This document shows, in pieces, positions 39,506-49,939 of a stretch of DNA of 64,000 bases. The DNA is from Rhodanobacter sp. Lineage in GTDB: Bacteria; Pseudomonadota; Gammaproteobacteria; Xanthomonadales; Rhodanobacteraceae. The translations under genes were made by a program, and so were the position numbers. The stretch spans positions 62,001-126,000 of the forward strand of contig JANJTA010000036.1 in assembly GCA_024711345.1 (NCBI GenBank). Direction: 5' to 3'. The notes beneath the pieces were generated by a model, which saw nothing but the letters and a program-made list of their open reading frames with translations, was not told where the DNA came from and ran no database searches. Positions within the stretch are counted from its first letter, which is position 1. Each line of letters opens with the position of its first letter.

Positions 39506-42040
39506 ATGGGCAGCCTGCGCGAGTACCAGCGCAAGCGTGACTTCTCCCGGACGCGCGAGCCGGCCGGCGACATGGCGCTCAGCACGGATCACCGCGCCAT
39601 CTTCGTGGTGCAGCTGCACCACGCCAGCCGCCGCCACTTCGATTTCCGCCTGCAGGTGGGCGACGTGCTGAAGAGCTGGGCGGTACCGAAGGGGCCGAGC
39701 TACGACCCGCAGGTGAAGCGCCTGGCGGTCGAGGTGGAGGATCACCCGCTTTCCTACGCCGGCTTCGAGGGCGACATCGAGCACGGCTACGGCAAGGGCC
39801 ATGTCGATCGATTCGATACCGGCGTATGGGCCAGCGAGGGCGACGCCGAGGCCCAGTTGCGCAAGGGCCACCTGCGCTTCGAACTGTTCGGCAAGCGGCT
39901 GAAGGGCGGCTGGCACCTGGTGCGCAGCGGCCGCCAGGAGCGCCAGCAGCCATGGTTCCTGATCAAGGTGAAGGACCGCTTTGCCGGCGACGTGGAAGCC
40001 GACGACCTGCTCGACGCGAAAATGCGCAGCCGCACCCGCGCCGCCGCGAAAACGCCGGCAGGCAAGACGGTCACCGAAAAGCCCCGCCGCAAGACCGTGC
40101 CGAAAGGCCGCAAAGTGTCGCGATTGCGCCTGGCCAGGCTGGCCGCCGCGTTGCCAGGCGCGCGCGCGGTGCCCGCCACCAGCGCGTTTTTCGCACCGGA
40201 GCTGACCCGCCTGCGCGAGTCCCCGCCGGCGGGCGAAGCATGGCTGCATGAGGTGAAGTGGGATGGCTACCGCATCCTCGCCGCGATCGCCGGCGGCGAG
40301 GTGAAGTTGTGGTCGCGCAACGCGCAGCCATGGAACGAACGATTGCCGGACATCGTGCAGTCGCTGGAATCGCTGGGGCTCGAGTCCGCCCGTCTCGATG
40401 GCGAACTGATCGCGCTGGACGCACGCGGGCACAGCGACTTCAACGGCCTGCAGCAGACGCTGTCCGGCGAAGCGCAGCTGCCGCTGGCCTACGTGCTGTT
40501 CGACCTGCCCTACCTCGAAGGCAGCGACCTTTCGCGAGTGCGCCTGCTGGAACGCAAGGCGTTGCTGCAACAGTTGCTGGCCCACGCGCCGAAGCACCTG
40601 GCCTTCAGCAGCCACACCATCGGCGACGGCGAAGCCGCGTTCCGCATGGCCAGCGAGCAGCAGCTGGAAGGCATCGTTTCCAAGCGCGTCGACTCGGCCT
40701 ACCGGCCCGGGCGCGGCGACGACTGGCTGAAGATCAAGCGACTGCACAGCGACGAGTTCGCCGTGGTCGGCTACACGCCGCCCAAGGGCAGCCGCAGCGG
40801 CTTCGGCTCGTTGCTGCTGGCGCGGCCCGACGCCTCGGTGAAAAGCGGCTGGGTATATGCCGGTCGCGTCGGCACGGGCTTCAGCGACGAACAGCTGCGG
40901 CAACTGGGCAAGACCATCGCCGAGCGCGGAAGCGCGCGGCCCACGGTGAAGCTTGCCGCGATCGACCCGCTGTTGCGCGATGCGCGCTGGGTCGAGCCCG
41001 TCGCGGTGGCCGAGGTGTACTACCGCGGCATCGGCAACAAGAACCTGTTGCGCCAACCGAGCCTGAAGACCATGCGTACCGACAAGACCGCCGCGGACCT
41101 GGCCGACGCCGATCGCGTCCCGCCTGCCCGCCCTGCCGGGGCTTCCACGCGCCGCCGCCAGGCTGCCGGCGGCATCGTCATCAGCCACCCCGAGCGCGTG
41201 GTGTATCCCGAGGACGGCATCACCAAGCAGCAGGTAGCCGACTACTACGCCAGCGTGATGGAGTGGTTCCTGCCCGGGGTGGCGGGCCGCCCGGTGTCGG
41301 TGATCCGTTGCCCGGAGGGCACGGCGAAAACCTGCTTCTTCCAGAAGCACATGATCCACGGCCTGAAGCACGTCGGCAGCGCGAAGCTGAAGGAAGAGTC
41401 CGGCCGCCAGGCCGTCTACATCTATCCGCTCGACGCCGCTTCGGTGATCGAGCTGGTGCAGTTCGGCGTGTTGGAGTTCCATCCCTGGGGCGCGACCATC
41501 GCGCAGCCCGACCTCGCCGACCGCGTGGTGTTCGATCTCGACCCCGGCAACGACGTGGGCTGGGAGCGCGTGGTGGCCGCGGCGCGGCTGGTACATCGGC
41601 GGCTGTCGCAGCTGGGACTGGAGTCGTTCCTGCGTACCACCGGCGGCAAGGGCCTGCACGTGGTGGTGCCGCTGCATCCCGGCTGCCCATGGCCACAGGT
41701 GAAGGACTTCGCGCAGGCGTTCGCCGGCACGCTGGCGCAGGCCCATCCGCTGGAATTCGTCGCCACCGCCAGCAAGGCCCGCCGCAAGGGCCTGATCTAC
41801 GTGGACTACCTGCGCAACAGCCGCGGCGCGACCAGCGTGGCGTCGTACTCGCTGCGTGCGCGTCCCGGCGCGCCGGTCGCCATGCCGCTGCGCTGGACCG
41901 AGCTGGGCAAGCTGAAAAGCGGCAGCGATTTCGACATCCGTTCCGCGCCAAAACGCCTCGCGCGCTTGCGCACCGATCCGTGGGCGGGCGTGGACACGCT
42001 GCGCCAGAACCTCGACCAGGTGATGAAGAAGTTCGGCTGA
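39506..42040 (+). CDS. ligD: Multifunctional DNA ligase D
   Basis: An 844-residue LigD with all three classic activities. Order: 3'-phosphoesterase (residues ~25-150; HHASRRHFDFRLQV and GTYDVDEW-type region), ATP-dependent ligase (~220-520; catalytic Lys in WLHEVKWDGYRILA) and primase-polymerase (~555-830; VVYPEDGITKQQVADYY, VVFDLDPGNDVGW with the catalytic aspartates). It joins double-strand breaks with Ku. The start is 2 bp after the SDR pseudogene, so the two were probably one transcript. Full length and intact. Confidence 0.96.
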   Translation: MGSLREYQRKRDFSRTREPAGDMALSTDHRAIFVVQLHHASRRHFDFRLQVGDVLKSWAVPKGPSYDPQVKRLAVEVEDHPLSYAGFEGDIEHGYGKGHVDRFDTGVWASEGDAEAQLRKGHLRFELFGKRLKGGWHLVRSGRQERQQPWFLIKVKDRFAGDVEADDLLDAKMRSRTRAAAKTPAGKTVTEKPRRKTVPKGRKVSRLRLARLAAALPGARAVPATSAFFAPELTRLRESPPAGEAWLHEVKWDGYRILAAIAGGEVKLWSRNAQPWNERLPDIVQSLESLGLESARLDGELIALDARGHSDFNGLQQTLSGEAQLPLAYVLFDLPYLEGSDLSRVRLLERKALLQQLLAHAPKHLAFSSHTIGDGEAAFRMASEQQLEGIVSKRVDSAYRPGRGDDWLKIKRLHSDEFAVVGYTPPKGSRSGFGSLLLARPDASVKSGWVYAGRVGTGFSDEQLRQLGKTIAERGSARPTVKLAAIDPLLRDARWVEPVAVAEVYYRGIGNKNLLRQPSLKTMRTDKTAADLADADRVPPARPAGASTRRRQAAGGIVISHPERVVYPEDGITKQQVADYYASVMEWFLPGVAGRPVSVIRCPEGTAKTCFFQKHMIHGLKHVGSAKLKEESGRQAVYIYPLDAASVIELVQFGVLEFHPWGATIAQPDLADRVVFDLDPGNDVGWERVVAAARLVHRRLSQLGLESFLRTTGGKGLHVVVPLHPGCPWPQVKDFAQAFAGTLAQAHPLEFVATASKARRKGLIYVDYLRNSRGATSVASYSLRARPGAPVAMPLRWTELGKLKSGSDFDIRSAPKRLARLRTDPWAGVDTLRQNLDQVMKKFG

Positions 42041-42102
42041 AGCCGTTCCCCCGGCCGTGTGCCGCGCCATGCGCCACGGCCCCATACCAAGGAGATACGA
42101 AC

Positions 42103-42261
42103 ATGTCCCTGTCACTGTTGCTGGTCATCATCCTCATCATCCTGCTGATCGGTGCGTTGCCCACCTGGGGCTACAGCAGCTCCTGGGGCTACGGCCCGAC
42201 CGGCGGCATCGGCGTGATCCTGCTGATCGTTCTCGTGCTGTGGTTGCTCGGCGTGTTCTGA
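42103..42261 (+). CDS. DUF3309 small membrane protein
   Basis: A 52-residue protein made of two hydrophobic helices (LSLLLVIILIILLIGALPTWG and GIGVILLIVLVLWLLGVF) around a Ser/Tyr/Gly loop (YSSSWGYGPTGG), the typical DUF3309 pattern. AAGGAG lies 9 bp upstream of the ATG. Such proteins are abundant in stress regulons but their role is unknown. Located between ligD and udgX. Confidence 0.88.
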   Translation: MSLSLLLVIILIILLIGALPTWGYSSSWGYGPTGGIGVILLIVLVLWLLGVF

Positions 42262-42275
42262 GCGTCGAGCAGGCG

Positions 42276-42929
42276 GTGATCGCGCTGGCCAAACCGGTCG
42301 AGCAGGTGCCCGCAGGCAGCCTGGCGACACTGCGCCGGATGGCGGCGGACTGCCGCGCCTGCCCGCTGTGGCGCCACGCCACCCAGACCGTGTTCGGCCG
42401 CGGGCCGGAGCACGCGGCGGCGATGCTGATCGGCGAGCAGCCCGGCGCGCAGGAGGACCTGGCCGGCGAACCGTTCGTGGGACCGGCGGGCCAGTTGCTC
42501 GATCGGGCGCTCGCCGAAGCCGGGCTCGACCGGCGCACGCTCTACCTCACCAATACCGTCAAGCATTTCAAGTACGAGACGCGCGGCAAGGTGCGGCTGC
42601 ACAAGCGTGTGAACGCCACCGAACAGGCCGCCTGCCGGCAATGGCTGGCGGCGGAACTGGCGCGCGTGCAACCGCGTGTGGCCGTCGGCCTGGGTGCGAT
42701 GGCGGCGCAGACCCTGTTCGGCAAGGACTTCCGCATCGGTGCCGAACGCGGCCAGTGGCGCGAACTCGGCCCGCAGACGCGAGGGCTCGCCACCTGGCAC
42801 CCCTCCGCGGTGCTGCGCACGCCGCGCGAGGCGCGCCGCCGCGAAGCCTATGCCGAACTGGTGACCGACCTGCGCGAGGTGGCCGCCGTGCTGGCCGCCT
42901 TGCGCGATGCCGAGGGAGCCGCGCGATGA
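42276..42929 (+). CDS. udgX: UdgX-type uracil-DNA glycosylase
   Basis: A 217-residue member of the UDG superfamily. GEQPGAQEDLAGEPFVGPAG (residue ~50) is the family motif with the water-activating acidic/amide residue; NTVKHFKYETRGKVRLHKR (~85-103) contains the UdgX-specific loop with the His that in Mycobacterium UdgX becomes covalently bonded to the uracil site; TWHPSAVLR is motif B. GTG 42276 is chosen because the frame upstream reads into the DUF3309 gene. Cys residues at the N-terminus (CRACPLW) fit the iron-sulphur cluster of the family. It overlaps the next gene by 4 bp. Confidence 0.85.
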   Translation: MIALAKPVEQVPAGSLATLRRMAADCRACPLWRHATQTVFGRGPEHAAAMLIGEQPGAQEDLAGEPFVGPAGQLLDRALAEAGLDRRTLYLTNTVKHFKYETRGKVRLHKRVNATEQAACRQWLAAELARVQPRVAVGLGAMAAQTLFGKDFRIGAERGQWRELGPQTRGLATWHPSAVLRTPREARRREAYAELVTDLREVAAVLAALRDAEGAAR

Positions 42930-43066
42930 ACCGGCAAGGCCTGGCCTGGTGGGTCCTGGCGCTGGCGATGGCGGCGATCCTGGCGGTGGGCTTCTGGCTG
43001 GGCGCGACCCACCGCGAACCGCGTCCGGACGGCGGCGCACCGGCGGCCAGCGGTTCGCAGGACTGA
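42926..43066 (+). CDS. Small single-pass membrane protein
   Basis: A 46-residue protein with one membrane helix (LAWWVLALAMAAILAVGFWLG) and a polar tail. Its ATG overlaps the udgX stop (ATGA), so it is probably co-translated. Unrecognised. Confidence 0.55.
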   Translation: MNRQGLAWWVLALAMAAILAVGFWLGATHREPRPDGGAPAASGSQD

Positions 43067-43084
43067 ACCCCCGGCAGCACGACG

Positions 43085-44140
43085 TCAACGCAGGAAGCGC
43101 AGCACCTGCCGTTCCAGCTGGCGCGGATGCGCGGCCGTGGCGGGCGCAATGGCTCGCTGCAGGCTGCCGTCCAGCCAGCCTGTCAGCACGCGCGGGTGGA
43201 TGTAGGAAGCGCGGCACACTGCCGGGGTATTGCCGAGAATGGCCGCGACTTCGACGACGGCTCCCGCCAGTGCGCTGCGGCGCGCGCGCTCGCCGCCCCT
43301 GCGAGGCCGCGGCGTGCAGGCGAGGATGCGAGCGGCGTGCACTGTGCCACCCCAGGTGCGAAAGTCCTTGGCGCTGAATTCATGGGTCTGGCCGTCGTTG
43401 CAGGCCGCACGCAGGTACTCGTTGACCATGCCCGAATCCACCGGCTGTCGCCGGCCATCGTCATCGATGTACTGGAACAGCCGCTGCCCCGGAAGTTGCT
43501 GCACGCGGCGCACGATCCGCACCAGCCGACGATCGTCCATTTCCACCTCGCGCTCCTGCCCGCTCTTGCCGCGGAAGGTGAAACGCAGTCGCCCGCGCTG
43601 CGCACGCACGTGGCGGGAGCGCAAGGTGGTCAGTCCGTAACTGCGGTTGTCGCGGGCGTAGCAGTCGTTGCCGATGCGGATCAGCGTGTCGTCCAGCAGT
43701 CGCACCAGCAGGGCGGCCAGCTTGTCGCGCGGCAGGCCCTCGAGGGCGAGATCGCGGCGCACGCGTCGGCGCAAGGCGGGCAATGCCTTGCCGAACGCCA
43801 CGATGCGGTCGAACTTGCCCAGGTCACGATGTTTCCGCCAGCGCGGGTGGTAACGGTATTGCTTGCGTCCGCGCGCATCGCGGCCGGTCGCCTGCAGGTG
43901 ACCGCGCGGGTTGCTGCAGATCCACACCCGGGTATAGGCCGGCGGAATCGCCAGTGCGCGGATGCGCGCCAGTTCGTCGCGATCCGTGATCGGCCGGCCA
44001 TCCGCATCGCGATAGCTGAAGCCCTTGCCGCGACGCCATCGGCTCAGTCCCGGCTGCGTATCGCTGACGTAGACCAGGCCCATCGCGCGCGTCTCGACGC
44101 GCGGGTCCGCGACGTATGCATGCGCAGCTTTTCCGGCCAT
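43085..44140 (-). CDS. Type IB DNA topoisomerase
   Basis: A 351-residue poxvirus-like topoisomerase IB that relaxes supercoils through a 3'-phosphotyrosine. N-terminal DNA-clamp domain (WICSNPRGHLQATGRDARGRKQYRYHP region near residue 75) and C-terminal catalytic domain with the RTWGGT and RASYIHPRVL motifs; the Tyr of the latter (~316) is the likely nucleophile, with Arg/Lys partners upstream (GLTTLRSRHV). Length is typical. It converges with the udgX transcript and its start lies 52 bp from dnaE2, so it may be read in the same direction from there. Confidence 0.92.
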   Translation of the reverse strand: MAGKAAHAYVADPRVETRAMGLVYVSDTQPGLSRWRRGKGFSYRDADGRPITDRDELARIRALAIPPAYTRVWICSNPRGHLQATGRDARGRKQYRYHPRWRKHRDLGKFDRIVAFGKALPALRRRVRRDLALEGLPRDKLAALLVRLLDDTLIRIGNDCYARDNRSYGLTTLRSRHVRAQRGRLRFTFRGKSGQEREVEMDDRRLVRIVRRVQQLPGQRLFQYIDDDGRRQPVDSGMVNEYLRAACNDGQTHEFSAKDFRTWGGTVHAARILACTPRPRRGGERARRSALAGAVVEVAAILGNTPAVCRASYIHPRVLTGWLDGSLQRAIAPATAAHPRQLERQVLRFLR

Positions 44141-44191
44141 GCGCGCCGAGTATGCGCACGCCGGGTCAACGACAGGTGAGCCGCGACGACC

Positions 44192-47100
44192 TCAGTGGAA
44201 GTCCCGCGAGCGCGTGTCCAGCGCGCCCAGCAGCGGGGTGAGATCCTGCAGCCGGTGCGCGATCAGGTGGCGCACGCCATCGACGTTCTCCCACTGCCCT
44301 TCCACCGCCAGCAAGCGCGCCTGCAGCAGCGCACGGCGCTGCGCCTCGGCCACCTGCCGCCACACGATCACGTTGATCAGGCCGTGCTCGTCCTCCAGCG
44401 TCACGAAGATGATGCCGCTGGCGGTTTGCGGCTGCTGTCGCGAGGTCACCAGCCCGGCCACGCGCACGCGGCTGTGGTGCGGCTGCCGGCGCAGGGCCTG
44501 GCCGTCGATGCAGCGCGCCGCATGCAGGCGGGCACGGATCTGCTGCAGCGGATGCGCGCCCAGGCTGAGGCCGACGCGCGCGTAATCGGCCAGCGTGTCT
44601 TCGGCCTGCGTGGGCAACGGCAACGTCACCGCCTGCTCGGCCGGGCTGGCGTTGCCGAACAGCGGCAGTTGCGCCTCGACGCCGGCCACCGTCCAGCGCG
44701 CCCGGTGACGATGGCCGGCCAACCCGCGCAAGGCGGCCGCATCGGCGAGCAGCTCCCGATGGCGGCGGTCGAGGCCGGCCCGCGCGCACAGGTCGGCAAC
44801 GTCGGCGAACGGCCGCTGCCGGCGCGCCGCCATCAGGCGCAGCGCGCTCGCCTCGGAACACCCCCGCAGCATGCGCAGGCCGAGGCGGATCGCGCGCGCG
44901 CCGGCACCGCCATGCGGGTCGGGTTCCAGCGTGCAGTCCCAGTCGCTGAAGCGCACGTCCACCGGACGCACCGCGACGCGATGGCGCCGCACGTCCTGCA
45001 CGATCTGGCTCGGCCCGTAGAAGCCCATCGGCTGCGCATTGAGCAGCGCGCAGGCGAACGCCGCCGGGTAATGGCACTTCAGCCAGCACGAGGCGTAGAC
45101 CAGGTTGGCGAAGCTGGCCGCGTGCGACTCGGGGAAGCCGTAGGAACCGAAGCCCTTGATCTGCTCGAAGATGCGCGCGGCGAATTCCGCCGGGTAACCG
45201 TTCTTCAGCATGCCCTGCATCAGTTTCTCGCGATGCGGCTCCAGTCCGCCATGGCGTTTCCATGCGGCCATCGAGCGGCGCAGCTGGTCGGCCTCGCCAT
45301 CGGTGAAGTCGGCCGCCACCATGGCCAGCTTCATCACCTGCTCCTGGAACAGCGGTACGCCGAGTGTACGTTCCAGCACCGCCTTGAATTGCGGCGACGG
45401 ATACTCGACCCTCTCCTCGCCGTTCCGGCGGCGCAGATACGGGTGCACCATGTCGCCCTGGATCGGGCCCGGCCGCACGATCGCCACCTGGATCACCAGG
45501 TCGTAGAAATTCGCCGGCCGATGCCGCGGCAGCATCGCCATCTGCGCGCGGCTTTCGATCTGGAACACGCCGACGGTGTCGGCGCGCTGGATCATTTCGT
45601 AGGTTGCGCGGTCACCCGGCTCGATCGTCGCGATGGTTTTCGCCACGCCGTGCTCGCTTTCCAGCAACGCGAAACACTTGCGCAGGCAGGTCAGCATGCC
45701 CAGCGCCAGGCAATCGACCTTCAGCATGCGCATGTAATCCAGGTCGTCCTTGTCCCACTGGATGACCGTGCGCTCCGGCATCGCCGCGTTTTCCACCGGC
45801 ACCATCTCGCTCAGCGCAGCGTCGGAGATCACGAAGCCGCCGACGTGCTGCGACAGGTGCCGCGGCATGCCGAGCAGTTCGAGCGTGAGCTTCAGCACCC
45901 GGCGGATGAGCGGGCTGTCCGGGTCGAAGCCCTGTTCGCGCAGCCGCTCGCCAGCCGAGCTGTCGCCCCAGCCGCGCGCAAACACGTCGCTGAGCCGGCC
46001 GACCTGGTCCGGCGGCAGGCCCAGCGCCCAGGCCACGTCGCGCACGGCACTGCGGCCGCGGTAGCAGATCACGGTGGCGGCCAACGCGGCGCGCTCGCGG
46101 CCGTATTTGCGGTAGATGTACTGGATGACTTCCTCGCGCCGCTCGTGCTCGAAATCGACGTCGATGTCGGGCGGCTCGTCGCGGTCCTCGCTGATGAAGC
46201 GCGCGACCAGCAGGTGGTTGACCTCCGGATCCACCTCGGTCACGCCCAGCGCGAAACACACCGCGGAATTGGCGGCCGAGCCGCGGCCCTGGCAGAGGAT
46301 GCCCTGGCTGCGTGCGAAGCAGACGATGTCGTGCACGGTGAGAAAAAAAGCTTCGTACTGCTTCGACGCGATCAGTGCCAGTTCGTCATCAATCAGCTTG
46401 CGCACCTTGGCACTGGCGCCTTGCGGCCAGCGCCAGCGGATGCCCTCCTCCGCCAGATGGCGCAACCAGCTGGCGGGCGCGTGGCCATCCGGCACCAGTT
46501 CGGTCGGGTAGTCGTATTTCAGCTCGCCCATATGGAAGGTGCAGCGTTCGGCAATGCGCACGCTTTCCTGCAGCAGGGTTGCGGGATAGATCCCGGCCAG
46601 CACGTCGCGTCGGCGCAGGTGCCGTTCGCCGTTGCGGAAGATCAGCGCGCCGGCCTCGGCGACCGGCACCCGATGGCGGATCGCCGTCAGCGTGTGCTGC
46701 AGGGCCAGCCGTCGGCGCACGTGCATGTGCACGTCGCCGCTGGCCACCAGCGGAAGATCCGCGGCGCGGCCAAGCGCCTGCAGTTCGCGCAGACGCCCGG
46801 CGTCGTCGGGGCCACGATGCAGTTCCACCGCCAGCCACGCGCGCTCGCCGAACGTCGCGCGCAGCCAGTGGCCATGGGCGATGTCCGGTTGCGGCGCCGG
46901 CAGCCACAAGGCCAGCGTGCCCGGCAGCCCGCCTTCCAGGTCCGCGCGGGCAAGCCGGTAACTGCCCTTTTCCGAAGCGCGGCGTCCGCGCGTGATCAGC
47001 CGGCAGAGTTCGGCATAGCCCTGCCGGTTCTCGCACAGCAGCACCAGTTTCGGGCCATCCGCGAGCTGGAACTCCGCGCCCACGATCAGCTTCACGCCGG

Positions 47101-47272
47101 TTTCGTTGGACGCCTGGTACGCACGCACGACGCCGGCCAGCGAACACTCGTCGGTGATCGCCAGCGCGCGGTAGCCACAGGCGCTGGCGCGCCCGAACAG
47201 CTCGGCCGCACTCGATGCACCGCGGCCGAAGGAGAAGTCGGACAGGCAATGCAGTTCGGCGTAGTCGTTCAT
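44192..47272 (-). CDS. dnaE2: Error-prone DNA polymerase DnaE2 (ImuC)
   Basis: A 1,026-residue C-family polymerase for damage-induced translesion synthesis. It begins [18 protein letters not shown], the PHP-domain signature of DnaE2; the catalytic Asp triad segment is [14 protein letters not shown] (~390). The tail carries the OB domain ([13 protein letters not shown], then [27 protein letters not shown]). ATG 47272 overlaps the end of imuB by 4 bp (ATGA), so translation is coupled. Together with ImuA and ImuB it forms the SOS mutasome. Confidence 0.96.
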   Translation of the reverse strand: MNDYAELHCLSDFSFGRGASSAAELFGRASACGYRALAITDECSLAGVVRAYQASNETGVKLIVGAEFQLADGPKLVLLCENRQGYAELCRLITRGRRASEKGSYRLARADLEGGLPGTLALWLPAPQPDIAHGHWLRATFGERAWLAVELHRGPDDAGRLRELQALGRAADLPLVASGDVHMHVRRRLALQHTLTAIRHRVPVAEAGALIFRNGERHLRRRDVLAGIYPATLLQESVRIAERCTFHMGELKYDYPTELVPDGHAPASWLRHLAEEGIRWRWPQGASAKVRKLIDDELALIASKQYEAFFLTVHDIVCFARSQGILCQGRGSAANSAVCFALGVTEVDPEVNHLLVARFISEDRDEPPDIDVDFEHERREEVIQYIYRKYGRERAALAATVICYRGRSAVRDVAWALGLPPDQVGRLSDVFARGWGDSSAGERLREQGFDPDSPLIRRVLKLTLELLGMPRHLSQHVGGFVISDAALSEMVPVENAAMPERTVIQWDKDDLDYMRMLKVDCLALGMLTCLRKCFALLESEHGVAKTIATIEPGDRATYEMIQRADTVGVFQIESRAQMAMLPRHRPANFYDLVIQVAIVRPGPIQGDMVHPYLRRRNGEERVEYPSPQFKAVLERTLGVPLFQEQVMKLAMVAADFTDGEADQLRRSMAAWKRHGGLEPHREKLMQGMLKNGYPAEFAARIFEQIKGFGSYGFPESHAASFANLVYASCWLKCHYPAAFACALLNAQPMGFYGPSQIVQDVRRHRVAVRPVDVRFSDWDCTLEPDPHGGAGARAIRLGLRMLRGCSEASALRLMAARRQRPFADVADLCARAGLDRRHRELLADAAALRGLAGHRHRARWTVAGVEAQLPLFGNASPAEQAVTLPLPTQAEDTLADYARVGLSLGAHPLQQIRARLHAARCIDGQALRRQPHHSRVRVAGLVTSRQQPQTASGIIFVTLEDEHGLINVIVWRQVAEAQRRALLQARLLAVEGQWENVDGVRHLIAHRLQDLTPLLGALDTRSRDFH

Positions 47273-48672
47273 GCGAACCAGCCCTGCAGCATCCAGCCGT
47301 CCTGCTCGCCGGGCGGGCAGAACGCCCACGCCCGCTGGCCGAGCGAGGTCTCCACCACGTAATAGTCGCGGCATGCCTCGGCACCATCCCACCAGCCGGT
47401 TTCCAGCCGCTCGGGGCCGGCCAGGATGCGCGGCGGCGGGCCACGCAGGGGAACCGGATGCGTCAGCAACCAGGTGGGCCGCGGCGACGGCTCGTGGTGG
47501 ACGTCGGCGCCTTCGGCCACGGCCTGGGCCCGTTCGGGGCGCGGGTCGGCGGTGCCGCCCAGCCGGTAGACCGCCCGCTCGCCCAGCCGTGCGCGCAGGC
47601 GCTCGCGCAGTTGCCCGAGCGGCAGCGCATGCGCCGGCCGCTCGTCGAACAGGTCGCGCCCGGCCGGCACGAACGCCGGCAGCTCGCGTGCGATCAGACG
47701 CAGCGCCAGCACCGGCTCGGGCAGCACGACGTGTTCCAGCCGGCCCCGCGCGAACTCGAACAGCAGCGCGCCCTCGCGCTCCGGTGCCAGCAGTCCCACC
47801 GGCACCTCGGTGCAACGCCCTGCGCGGTGTTCCAGGCGCAGCAGGAACCGCTGCACGCCGCCATCGCGACCGGCGAGATAGGCGGCCAGGTCATCGACCA
47901 TGCGCCGCAGCGGAAAGACCAGCGCCGACTGGTTCTCCACCTCGTGGAGCAGTTCGATGCGCAGGTCGAAGACGTCCGGCGGGCGATACGACTCCAGGCC
48001 GGGCGGGCGCTCGCCGGTCAGGCGCTCCAGCGCAGCCGGCAGCTCCGCACCGAAGCGCCGGCGCAGGCCGTCCCGCGGCAATGCCAGCAACTGGCCGAGC
48101 CGGCGAATGCCCATGCCCGGCAGCGCGGCGATGGCCTCCGCCGGCAAGCAGCTGCCGGCCAGCGGCACCTCTTGCAGGGCGCGCCGCAGCGCACCGGTGC
48201 CCAGCACCGCCTGGCCATCGGCCACCGTGGCCAGGACCTGCGCGGCATGCGGCGTCGGCGCCGCGGCCAGTCGATGGCGAAACCCCAGCCCGCTGAAGTC
48301 TGCCCGCAGCCTTGCCTCCAGCCGGGGCCACGGCCCGAACAGGCCCATGCTGCGGCTGACTTCCAGCACGATCGCATGCGGCAGCAGGCTGACCTCGGAG
48401 CTGTAGCGGTAGGCCACGGCAGCCAGAAACCGGTGCCAGCGGTCCACCGACGCGCGGTCGTACGCGATCGCCTCGAACTTGGACAGCAGCGCCTGCGCGG
48501 CGCCCAGCCGCTGCCCGGCACGCAGGCCGGCGGCATGCGCGGGTTCATTGACCGCAACGATGGTGCAGGCCTGGGCCGGTCCGTCGACGAGCACCAGCGG
48601 CCCCGCCGCGGGATGGCGTCGCAGGATCCCATCCATGGCCAGATGCGGCAGGTTGATGCAGGCCCAGAGCAT
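47269..48672 (-). CDS. imuB: ImuB, Y-family-like mutasome protein
   Basis: A 467-residue protein related to Y-family polymerases but without the catalytic acidic residues at the N-terminus ([11 protein letters not shown] where polymerases have FxDxDxF). The family acts as a clamp-binding hub for the DnaE2 mutasome. The middle shows the little-finger-like region ([24 protein letters not shown], ~175-200). The start is 12 bp downstream of imuA; the end overlaps dnaE2. Confidence 0.93.
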   Translation of the reverse strand: MLWACINLPHLAMDGILRRHPAAGPLVLVDGPAQACTIVAVNEPAHAAGLRAGQRLGAAQALLSKFEAIAYDRASVDRWHRFLAAVAYRYSSEVSLLPHAIVLEVSRSMGLFGPWPRLEARLRADFSGLGFRHRLAAAPTPHAAQVLATVADGQAVLGTGALRRALQEVPLAGSCLPAEAIAALPGMGIRRLGQLLALPRDGLRRRFGAELPAALERLTGERPPGLESYRPPDVFDLRIELLHEVENQSALVFPLRRMVDDLAAYLAGRDGGVQRFLLRLEHRAGRCTEVPVGLLAPEREGALLFEFARGRLEHVVLPEPVLALRLIARELPAFVPAGRDLFDERPAHALPLGQLRERLRARLGERAVYRLGGTADPRPERAQAVAEGADVHHEPSPRPTWLLTHPVPLRGPPPRILAGPERLETGWWDGAEACRDYYVVETSLGQRAWAFCPPGEQDGWMLQGWFA

Positions 48673-48684
48673 GTCCGCCCGCCA

Positions 48685-49308
48685 TCAATGGACAGAACGC
48701 GGCAAGAGAATGGCCCGGGCAGGGGCAACCCCGCCGCGGCATTTGCGCACCCAGAGCTGCGGGTGCGGCGGTGCTTCCAGTTCCAGTCGCAGCGCGGCAG
48801 GCGAGGCGTTGGCAAGGTGGGAGCGATCGCGGAACACGAAAGCGAGGGCCTGCCCGGTGGCCGCGGCGACCTGCAGGCGACGCAAGGCGCGATCGTCGGC
48901 GTGATGCGGCCACACCAGCACGGCGGCGCAGCTGCCCGAGCGCAGGCACTGCTCGGCGGCCCAGAGCACATCCTTCTCGCCGGCAGCCACGATTTCCACC
49001 CGGCGCATGTCGACGCCGTGCTGGCGCCAGCCGGCGACACACGGCGCATACGGCGGCGACACGATCACCACGTGGCGCTGACCTTGGGTCAATCGCGCGA
49101 GCGTGGGCAGCACGAGGCGAAGTTCGCCCACACCATCGACGGGCAGCAGGATTTCGGATAGCGCAGCCTCGGGCCAACCGCCCGCAGGCAACACCGCATC
49201 CAGTGCATGCCATCCCGTGGGCTGCTCGCCAATCGGCACCTCGGGGGCACGACCACGCCAGACCTGACGTGCATCGAGCAAAGCAGACAAGGGCACCACG
49301 GCGCTCAT
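48685..49308 (-). CDS. imuA: ImuA, RecA-like mutasome protein
   Basis: A 207-residue protein of the ImuA/SulA-like group with RecA-type fold (GWPEAALSEILLPVDGVGELRLVLPTLARL; ALAFVFRD). In other bacteria ImuA is needed with ImuB and DnaE2 for induced mutagenesis. Its ATG overlaps the lexA2 stop by one base, so all four genes form one operon driven from the LexA operator upstream of lexA2. Confidence 0.9.
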   Translation of the reverse strand: MSAVVPLSALLDARQVWRGRAPEVPIGEQPTGWHALDAVLPAGGWPEAALSEILLPVDGVGELRLVLPTLARLTQGQRHVVIVSPPYAPCVAGWRQHGVDMRRVEIVAAGEKDVLWAAEQCLRSGSCAAVLVWPHHADDRALRRLQVAAATGQALAFVFRDRSHLANASPAALRLELEAPPHPQLWVRKCRGGVAPARAILLPRSVH

Positions 49309-49928
49309 CAGCTGCCCCGCAGCAGGCCTGCAAACAGACCTTCAATCGCGAAGTCTTCCGTCGGGTCCACGTCGATCGGCTTGAAGCCCGGACTGTTCGG
49401 CAGCAACCGGATCAGCTCGCCCTTCCAATACAACCGCTTGATGGTGAATTCGTTGCCGCGGACACGCGCCGCGACCACCTGACCGTGACGGGCCACCGAC
49501 GTGGCGTGCACCGCCACCAGATCACCGTCGAGGATGCCTTCGTCGCGCATCGAATCGCCGACCACTTTCACCAGGTAGTCCGGCCGCAGCCGGAACAGCG
49601 AACGCGACACGCGCAGGCTGCGCTCGACCCGCGATTCCGAGAACAACGGCTCGCCGGCCGCGATGCGGCCGATCAGGGGTAGATCAAGCGTGTCGGCATC
49701 CATCGGGTCGGACTCGCGCACCAGGCGAATGCTGCGGGCGCGGTTGGGTTCGATCGTCAGCCGGCCTTTCGCTTCGAGCGAGCGGACGTGCTTGAGCACC
49801 GCGCTGACGTTGCCGATCCCCAGGGCCTCGCCGATCTCTTCGAGCGTGGGCGACTGCCCGTCCCGCTCGATCCGGGCGCGGATGAAGGCAAGGACGTTCG
49901 ACTGGCGGCTGGTGATCTGGATGGTCAT
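49308..49928 (-). CDS. lexA2: LexA-type SOS repressor of the mutasome operon (LexA2)
   Basis: A 206-residue LexA. N-terminal wHTH (VLAFIRARIERDGQSPTLEEIG, then ALGIGNVSAVLKHVRSLEAKG), cleavage site Ala-Gly in RIAAGEPLF (~94), catalytic Ser in VVGDSMRDEG (~129) and Lys in EFTIKRLYW (~166). It heads lexA2-imuA-imuB-dnaE2, a well-known SOS cassette in which LexA2 often recognises its own unusual operator. ATG 49928 (MTIQITS) is chosen; ATG 49937 would lie inside the palindrome flank. Confidence 0.94.
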   Translation of the reverse strand: MTIQITSRQSNVLAFIRARIERDGQSPTLEEIGEALGIGNVSAVLKHVRSLEAKGRLTIEPNRARSIRLVRESDPMDADTLDLPLIGRIAAGEPLFSESRVERSLRVSRSLFRLRPDYLVKVVGDSMRDEGILDGDLVAVHATSVARHGQVVAARVRGNEFTIKRLYWKGELIRLLPNSPGFKPIDVDPTEDFAIEGLFAGLLRGS

Positions 49929-49939
49929 GGTTCGCATAG

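Noticed and set aside
39455-42115. An 886-codon minus-strand frame over ligD
   Set aside because: Antisense to ligD, which carries all its motifs in the plus strand.
42057-42275. N-terminal extension of UdgX
   Set aside because: It would overlap the whole DUF3309 gene, which has its own ribosome binding site and clear membrane pattern.
44195-47362. A 1,055-codon plus-strand frame over dnaE2
   Set aside because: Antisense shadow of dnaE2; composition dominated by Arg, His, Gln and Ala with no domain pattern.
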